From positions 1 to 7,383 of the forward strand of contig JAITIH010000302.1 in the NCBI GenBank assembly GCA_031279525.1: a DNA stretch of 7,383 nt, read 5' to 3'. Positions 6,215 through 7,383 of this stretch are shown piece after piece. Both the position numbers and the translations under genes were made by a program. Positions within the stretch are counted from its first letter, which is position 1. Each line of letters opens with the position of its first letter. Under the pieces are notes generated by a model that saw nothing but the letters and a program-made list of their open reading frames with translations, made no database searches and was not told where the DNA came from. The DNA comes from Deltaproteobacteria bacterium. Lineage in GTDB: Bacteria > Desulfobacterota > Desulfarculia > Adiutricales > Adiutricaceae.

Positions 6215-6946
6215 ATGGAACCGAGCGCCCCGAAAGAAAGAGACGTCTTTAAAACGACGCTGTTTATTTCCGGCTTGATCCATTTTTTCGCCCTGATCAT
6301 GGTCATAGCCGTGGGCCACGCCCAGCCTAAGCAAGACTTTACCCCGATAGCCGTCGTGGATTTCGCTAACTTCGACCCTGAGGGCGGCGATCCCGAAGGC
6401 GGCGAGGAAGAGAAGCCGCCAGAGCCGCCGTCGCCGCCGCCCGAGCCGGAAGAGCCAGAAGAGCTCCCGGATTTAGTGGAAAGCCAGGCCGAGGAAGCTC
6501 CGGAAATCGCGCCGCCGCCGCCGCCGGAGAAAAAGAAGCCGGAAAGAAAAAAGCCTAAAGTTCAGCCGCCGCCGCCGGCCGGGCCACCGTCCCCTGTCGC
6601 GGGGACTGGCCAAGGAGGATCGGGCGGCGGGACCGGTCGGGGCAACCCCGACGCGATGTCCGCCTATAAAGGCCAAATTAGCCGGAAGCTCAATCAGTTC
6701 AAAAAATACCCCACCGCCGCTATGACCAAGGGCCTTAAGGGCGTGGTCAGGGTCAACTTTCGGGTTAACGCCCAAGGGAGGGTATCGCGAGCCCGGATGG
6801 TGTCTAGCTCCGGTCACGCGGTCTTAGACGAGGAAGCTATGGCCTTGTTAAAGCGCTGCTCGCCTTTTCCGCCTATCCCCGCGTCTTTAGGTTTGACGGA
6901 ACTGGAACTGAACGTGCCCATCAATTTTTCCGTGCGCGGCGTCTAA
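6215..6946 (+). CDS. tonB: TonB, periplasm-spanning energy transducer
   Basis: This 243-residue protein links ExbB/ExbD to the outer-membrane receptor. One N-terminal membrane anchor (about 12-34) holds Ser19 and His23, spaced like the functional S16/H20 pair of E. coli TonB. The periplasmic linker is in two parts: an acidic Pro/Glu segment (about 53-98) and then a basic Pro/Lys segment (100-122) with a five-proline run at 100-104, followed by a Gly-rich hinge (130-144). The C-terminal domain (about 148-243) has KKYPTAAMTKGLKGVVRVNFRV, RVSRARMVSSSGHAVLDEEAM and CSPFPPIPASL, all typical of TonB_C. The Tyr165-Pro166 pair starts the domain. The gene is 10 bases after exbD with only a weak AAGAG before the ATG, so translation is probably coupled. 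Being linked to a receptor gene, it may be dedicated to this uptake system rather than being the general TonB. Confidence 0.94.
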   Translation: MEPSAPKERDVFKTTLFISGLIHFFALIMVIAVGHAQPKQDFTPIAVVDFANFDPEGGDPEGGEEEKPPEPPSPPPEPEEPEELPDLVESQAEEAPEIAPPPPPEKKKPERKKPKVQPPPPAGPPSPVAGTGQGGSGGGTGRGNPDAMSAYKGQISRKLNQFKKYPTAAMTKGLKGVVRVNFRVNAQGRVSRARMVSSSGHAVLDEEAMALLKRCSPFPPIPASLGLTELELNVPINFSVRGV

Positions 6947-6983
6947 GGGCGCGCTTAGTCTAGATTTTCGCAAATGTCGCGTC

Positions 6984-7017
6984 AGTCAGGTCGGGAATTT
7001 CGCCAGACTCAGTTTTT
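6984..7017 (+). terminator. weak candidate terminator just after tonB
   Basis: AGTCAGG (6984-6990) can pair with CCAGACT (7003-7009), with one A-A mismatch. The T-run TTTTT (7013-7017) follows after three bases. It starts 38 bases after the tonB stop, a suitable place for operon termination. The stem is short and imperfect. Confidence 0.35.
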
Positions 7018-7191
7018 CGTTAAATCGTCGCCGCCGTTTAGCCTCTAGGGAGCTCCGTGACGGGCGACTTAGCTTCATGGTTTGTCGATGGAAAAGGATT
7101 GGCTAATATTTACATAGTTTTATTGATAATTCAGTTTGTGGGAAACTTTTCTGGAACCTTGCGAGTTCGAAAAATGAAGAAGCTCACTATA

Positions 7192-7224
7192 GCCGATTAG
7201 CGGAAAATCCGCACGGCATTTTTT
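7192..7224 (+). terminator. candidate intrinsic terminator with two-part stem
   Basis: An outer stem GCCG (7192-7195) pairs with CGGC (7214-7217). An inner stem GCGGA (7200-7204) pairs with TCCGC (7208-7212) around an AAA loop. A run of six T follows at 7219-7224. An asymmetric bulge (ATTA against A) separates the stems. It is better formed than the hairpin next to tonB but lies about 245 bases from its stop, so it may end a long 3' UTR or a separate small transcript. Confidence 0.55.
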
Positions 7225-7287
7225 GGAGAGTGGGAGATTTGAAATAAGACGTAGACCGCCTTACCGTTTCTCTATCCCGCCTGACCA

Positions 7288-7383
7288 ATGTCGAAAGGAG
7301 AAAAGGATGAAACGTGGGCCAATTTGAGCGACCGCCTTGTGCGGGATTGGGCTTTTAATTTTCTACCCAATTGTGGCTTTTGG
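7288..7383 (+). CDS. possible 5' end of an unidentified gene
   Basis: From the ATG at 7288, 32 codons stay open to the window end, reading MSKGEKDETWANLSDRLV and then RDWAFNFLPNCGFW. The composition looks protein-like (charged start, then amphipathic), but I do not recognise the family. A stop (7282-7284) precedes it, and no ribosome site is visible before this ATG. A good site, AAAGGAG at 7294-7300, lies 6 bases before a second ATG at 7307 in another frame, which stops after six codons. Either the gene uses the 7288 start, or a base is missing between the two frames, or the short frame is a leader peptide. Confidence is limited by the short length seen. Confidence 0.35.
   Translation, partial: MSKGEKDETWANLSDRLVRDWAFNFLPNCGFW

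Larger units (their letters stand above)
6947..7287. other. 341-base non-coding stretch after tonB
   Basis: I find no supportable gene on either strand. It contains two hairpins followed by T-runs (listed separately) and an AT-rich island at about 7090-7150 containing TTTACA (7109-7114) and GATAAT (7125-7130), which are promoter-like pieces with wrong mutual spacing. The composition differs sharply from the GC-rich operon before it. Confidence 0.5.

Noticed and set aside
7099..7114. Sigma-54-like promoter (TTGGCTAATATTTACA)
   Set aside because: The GG is present, but the required GC of the -12 element at the fixed distance is missing.

Overview
This window shows a Gram-negative, two-membrane metal or metallophore uptake locus with its own energising complex. 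All genes lie on the + strand. Organism: the DNA is GC-rich and GGCC-rich, yet leucine is often written TTA, TTG or CTT. A TonB-dependent receptor, ExbB/ExbD/TonB and a WtpA-like tungstate/molybdate binding fold together fit an anaerobic proteobacterium or desulfobacterium-like lineage. That placement is an inference; nothing here fixes the phylum.

Layout. (1) 1-858: the 3' end of a TonB-dependent outer-membrane receptor, ending in the usual C-terminal Phe, with an apparent one-base frameshift near 145-160. (2) 925-1725: a WtpA/ModA-type oxyanion-binding protein with no signal peptide and an altered ligand motif. (3) 1728-2801, 2792-3571 and 3600-4721: a FecCD-type permease, its ATPase and a class III (FecB/BtuF/MolA-like) periplasmic binding protein, forming one type II ABC importer. 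(4) 4722-4965: a non-coding leader holding about five imperfect copies of an 18-bp unit. (5) 4966-5649, 5656-6204 and 6215-6946: exbB, exbD and tonB, tightly packed; ExbD carries an unusual Ala/Pro tail made from 18-bp tandem repeats. (6) 6947-7287: no convincing gene, but two terminator-like hairpins and an AT-rich island. (7) 7288-7383: the possible start of another gene, cut by the window end.

How it works together: the receptor would take a complexed metal or oxyanion across the outer membrane, powered by ExbB-ExbD-TonB. The periplasmic protein would pass it to the FecCD permease and ATPase. Type II importers of this kind carry siderophores, haem, cobalamin and, in the H. influenzae MolBCA system, molybdate/tungstate. 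The embedded WtpA-like gene makes molybdate/tungstate or a molybdophore the leading, unproven, substrate. The lack of any export signal on that protein is the most unusual point, since it would place an oxyanion-binding fold in the cytoplasm beside the importer.
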